A DNA stretch of 64,000 nucleotides from Micrasema longulum (taxonomy: Eukaryota > Arthropoda > Insecta > Trichoptera > Brachycentridae): the NCBI GenBank assembly GCA_022494885.1, contig JAGVSM010000210.1:62001-126000 (forward strand). The letters are read 5' to 3'. Below, one piece after another: positions 63,745 to 64,000 of this stretch. The notes under the pieces are model-generated. The model was not told the origin of the DNA. It saw only the letters and a program-made list of their open reading frames with translations, and made no database searches. Every line of letters begins with the position of its first letter. Within the stretch, counting starts at the first letter, position 1. The position numbers were made by a program, and so were the translations under genes.

Positions 63745-64000
63745 TATCATTATTTATTTATTTATTTTGTTCATTAACGCCCAAAATGCATTTACAAAAA
63801 CTAAAAATGAAATACATGCTAACATACTAAATAATAAACAGAATATACAGAAAAAAATTGTGAAATTAGTTAAAAAGGATATGATAAAAAGTTTTACAAA
63901 GTAAAAAAAAAACAATAATAACAAAGGTATGCAAAAAAAACAGTAAGCATATAAACAAAAAATGCAAAGATATAAGCTTATGACATAAATTCTGTAAAGC
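63745..64000 (-). mobile_element. LINE 3' UTR, second copy of the 30.5-kb element, runs off the window
   Basis: TTTATTTATTTTGTTCATTA, ACGCCCAAAATGCATTTAC and TACTAAATAATAAACAGAAT match 30,458-30,720 with few differences. The coding part would lie to the right of the window. The high similarity suggests recent activity of this LINE. Confidence 0.85.

Noticed and set aside
1..64000. Bacterial-type features (operons, Shine-Dalgarno sites, riboswitches, terminators)
   Set aside because: The sequence is plainly eukaryotic nuclear DNA with LINEs, SINEs and spliced coding signals.

Overview
This is A+T-rich, intron-like or intergenic nuclear DNA from an animal, most likely an arthropod. There are no operons, no dense coding and no rRNA. 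Almost everything recognisable is decayed transposable-element sequence: short 3' pieces of non-LTR retrotransposons (LINEs), Penelope-like elements (PLEs), tRNA-derived SINEs, mariner, Helitron, hAT and foldback elements. Helitron ends of the type seen in butterflies and moths, the A+T-rich background and the mariner family suggest an insect, perhaps lepidopteran. The species is not determined.

Layout. 1-13 kb: a GTAT microsatellite, SINEs, a repeat with copies at 1.4, 39.6 and 62.9 kb, an internally altered mariner (7.9-8.8 kb), a LINE with a 168-codon reverse-strand ORF (9.1-9.85 kb), a second LINE tail (10.3-10.95 kb) and the first foldback element (12.3-12.9 kb). 13-30 kb: SINEs, paired inverted PLE ends, a LINE with an RT C-terminus (19.8-20.5 kb), foldback copies, two Helitrons, a mariner 5' half (27.2-27.6 kb) and LINE tails. 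30-48 kb: a PLE GIY-YIG remnant, LINE RT pieces on both strands, PLE 3' ends, SINEs and a third Helitron. 48-64 kb: a LINE C-terminus, an inverted-repeat element (51.6-52.2 kb), a hAT element nested in a SINE (54.4-55.4 kb), foldback copies and a copy of the 30.5-kb LINE tail running off the right edge.

The only candidate host gene is a THAP-domain protein on the plus strand. Exon 1 (53,738) carries the start and the first zinc-ligand cysteines. Exon 2 (about 61,241-61,395) carries the Cys-x2-His end of the domain. A tentative third exon is at 61,669-61,747. The roughly 7.4-kb gap is filled with mobile elements, and a foldback element abuts exon 2.

The most interesting structural signal is in the PLE ends. 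Several copies on both strands keep a hammerhead-ribozyme-like layout (CUGANGA, stem II, GAAA, short stem III, UA), usually with one extra base after CUGANGA. A second is the modular foldback family present in about a dozen copies. A third is a SINE family with a conserved block upstream of its tRNA-like promoter. Several nested insertions have an empty-site copy of the target elsewhere in the window, so relative ages can be read directly.
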